From the NCBI GenBank assembly GCA_910591455.2, contig OU342804.1:22284484-22348483 (forward strand): 64,000 bases of DNA. Direction: 5' to 3'. The stretch is from Pholis gunnellus (taxonomy: Eukaryota; Chordata; Actinopteri; Perciformes; Pholidae). The number at the start of each line of letters is the position of its first letter. Within the stretch, counting starts at the first letter, position 1. Shown piece after piece: positions 61,810 to 64,000 of the stretch. Made by a program: the position numbers and the translations under genes. The notes beneath the pieces are model-generated. The model was not told the origin of the DNA, did no database searches, and was given only the letters and a program-made list of their open reading frames with translations.

Positions 61810-62704
61810 GTCGGTCAGCTGGTGACAGGTTTGTGCCAGGCAGCATGGAGACCGGCAGTCACAGGGCTGGTACCGTCTCGTGGTTATCGTGGAGATACGC
61901 CAGATGACACCAGGGCAGACCTGATTGAGATCCCTTTGCCCCCTTGGGATGAGAGGCCCGGCGAGCCCACTGACATCAAGAAGCGACGCCTGCTGTACGA
62001 GAGTCGCAAGAGGGGCATGTTGGAGAACTGCATTCTGCTCAGGTTGGTCTGTTTTTCATCTGTCTGTCATCCAGCCATACTAGTGACACACTTTAGAGCA
62101 CTGGTATAGTGCAGGTGGGTTTCAAGTGTCAGTTGTACCTTTTTAATATATTTTATACTTTGTAATTTAAGTTCACAGTGTAGAATAGGGTGAGGGGGGT
62201 GAGAAGTAGGGGTAAGAGCAGGGTAACAAGGGCAACAATAAGCATGATGATAATCATTCATAGTGATGTGAACACTTTTCCTCATAGAAAAACATCCCAC
62301 TGGTCATTGTGAGCAGTGTCCGGAGGCAGGGATAGGAAAACATGTATTTATATCTTGTAGGAACTCCACAGTAGACAGACGGTACAGAGATCATGGTTAT
62401 TAGTGGGGAGGGCAGAAGATGACTGATGACTGGGGACATTGACGAGGATCAAACCAGAACGCGATAAGGAACACAAAAAGAAAAATAAGTTCCCAGTGAG
62501 CAGTCCATTCACCAGCTGCTCAGATAATTACCAGCAGCCACGACTTTCCATTTTTCAGGAAAGACTCAAATGAATTCTCCAATCTCTCTTCCAGCCTTTT
62601 TGCAAAGCGTTACCTGAACACAATGAATGAGAACCAGCTCCATCAGTATGACAGACTGATTAATGAACCAAGCAATGACTGGGACATCTACTACTGGGCA
62701 ACAG
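61141..62704 (+). CDS. sdhaf2: succinate dehydrogenase assembly factor 2, mitochondrial (partial, 3' end off window)
   Basis: SDHAF2 (Sdh5) works in the mitochondrial matrix, where it helps attach FAD covalently to SDHA of complex II. Three exons, 61141-61167, 61819-62042 and 62595-62704, give the first 120 residues of about 166. The N-terminus MLASVVAKR and the next residues are basic and fit a mitochondrial presequence. Then come YRGDTP, LIEIPLPPW, the family hallmark LLYESRKRGMLENCILLS, LFAKRYL, and YDRLINEPSNDWDIYYWAT. The last exon is missing; the 1.3 kb to the right edge has no match to the expected C-terminus. The acceptor of the second exon follows a TG repeat at a distance of about ten bases. 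Confidence 0.95.
61752..61808. repeat. (TG)n microsatellite before an sdhaf2 acceptor
   Basis: About 28 TG units end ten bases before the acceptor gtcAG (61817-61818). The usual pyrimidine tract is replaced by the repeat. Confidence 0.95.
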
Positions 62705-64000
62705 GTGAGAGAATACTTTATCGGTATAGGGATACCTAATAGTTTCTCCTCAGAGGTTTGACGTTGCCTCTCATTCAGTACAGTAGAGATAATGCATAAG
62801 AATCATTAGATAGAGAGCTGGAAACAGATTTCAGACACTGAATGGAACTTGGATGTACTTTAGATTATCAGCGCAAAACACTTTTAATATTTAATGACAA
62901 AAACATTTCGCCTTTGCAATATTAATGTTTACACAAATTGCAATAACAACTAGAAACCGATGGGAGCGATGGATTAAAATCCGGCCCGGGGGCGTAGTGT
63001 GTGTGTGTGTGGGGGGGGGGCGCCCTACTTCTGGCACCCTTGTTCGGATTACACCCATCTTCAAACTCAACCTTCATTTTGATTTTCATTATCACTGTGA
63101 CTGCATTTTGCACGGTTGTGACGTTGCTGGGGACACATTCTGTTCCCAGACAGACAGAAATATAAACTTCTGGCAAAGTGTTTAAAATCACGTCTGTATT
63201 AGTTTCCTGTCTCCAGGACCACCATGATGACACACAGACACAGACTCACGAGGTGAAAACTATTTCCAGCGTTGCCGTCACGGCTGATAAATATTTGCTG
63301 TCACTTGGGGTTTTTGTGTTAACAGCGACAAAGAAATCAGACTTTCTCCTTTTTAAATTCAGTCTGCAACACAACACAATGTTGAAAACTCCAGTGGGTA
63401 TAATAGTGATAAAATGCCTTTTTTTTTTTTTTTTTAAACTGGTAATCATTCATGGCTGATGATGCCGAAATAATGAAATCACTTCTCTGCTGACAAACAA
63501 ATCGATTCTGTTGCTGTTTTTTCACCGCTCCTTTTGGCTCGGACTTCATCCTGGGAGCTCATTCACTGTCCCAGTATAACTAACCACTTTATTCATGAGA
63601 TTGTCTCTAATTTGATTGTGTCGGTTTTGTTGTGCAGAACAGCCAAACAACAGAATCAGTGTGAGAATAGAGTCAACACGTCCAATTGGCAACACCGCTC
63701 TCGAAAACCAAACAAAAACTGTCGCAGGCAGGCTGACTTCTCTGAAACAAATTCTGCATGAATAATTTCATACTCTTAAATTATTCGCTGAAATAGTTTC
63801 CAGCTTGAATTAATAAACAGAAGATTTTGACCACTGAGAAACTGGGAATGAGCCCCGTACGAGGCATTAAAATGACCAGATGAGACCTTAGAATCAAGAA
63901 TCATAATTGTGCTTTCTTCTTACTTCAATATGAAACAAACACAAATGTTCAGGAGGAGTTCTTTTTCTTATCATCATCCGGAGTAAAGGGTCATGTTGAA
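62705..64000 (+). other. sdhaf2: sdhaf2 last intron (partial)
   Basis: No frame here resembles the SDHAF2 C-terminus. There is a TG/G run near 62998-63020 and a T run near 63419. No other gene seen. Confidence 0.6.

Noticed and set aside
63600..63761. Possible last sdhaf2 exon after gtgcAG near 63638
   Set aside because: The frame that follows does not resemble the conserved SDHAF2 C-terminus, and no matching stop was found.

Overview
The window is nuclear DNA from a bony fish, probably a spiny-rayed teleost. The evidence is vertebrate-type split genes with short introns, long (CA)n/(GT)n microsatellites, and interspersed repeats of kinds common in teleosts (hAT-type elements with GGCTGCAAC or CAGTGGTTCTCAACTGGT ends, and the ACTTTTACTTTTGGTACTTTA-type repeat). 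There is no operon, phage, plasmid or CRISPR structure. I built the gene models by hand from splice signals, codon phase and recalled family sequence. No alignment was run.

Layout, left to right. (1) 2785-12000, minus: ext2, the exostosin-2 subunit of the heparan sulfate polymerase. Eight coding exons for residues 1-436 are present; the 3' half lies off the left edge. (2) 12335-31798, with a non-coding first exon probably near 44.6 kb, minus: dagla, the diacylglycerol lipase alpha that makes 2-arachidonoylglycerol. It has 19 coding exons (1069 aa), a long 3'UTR, and a phase-compatible extra exon at 19562-20143 that would replace the C-terminal tail. (3) 31799-44300: the presumed 12.8 kb first intron of dagla, with a degenerate hAT element and several microsatellites. 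(4) 44340-45520: a CpG-rich, promoter-like block. (5) 48308-48671, plus: cend1, a tail-anchored neuronal protein. (6) 51468-51906, minus: a broken Arg/Lys-rich ORF of a fish repeat family. (7) 52640-54800, plus: polr2l, the RPB10 subunit shared by RNA polymerases I, II and III; its single coding intron holds a hAT-like element. (8) 56583-60322, minus: cpsf7, the 59 kDa subunit of cleavage factor Im. (9) 61141 to beyond the right edge, plus: sdhaf2, the flavinylation factor for succinate dehydrogenase, head-to-head with cpsf7; its last exon is off the edge.

The genes do not form one pathway. Their human counterparts all lie on chromosome 11, but in three separate places (11p11.2, 11q12.2, 11p15.5), so the fish block joins segments that are apart in human.

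The most interesting points are the alternative dagla exon, TG-repeat tracts lying against splice sites in three genes (including a cpsf7 donor made of the first bases of a ~76-copy GT repeat), a GC-AG intron in ext2, and a recurring TAACGTTA motif around the housekeeping promoters.
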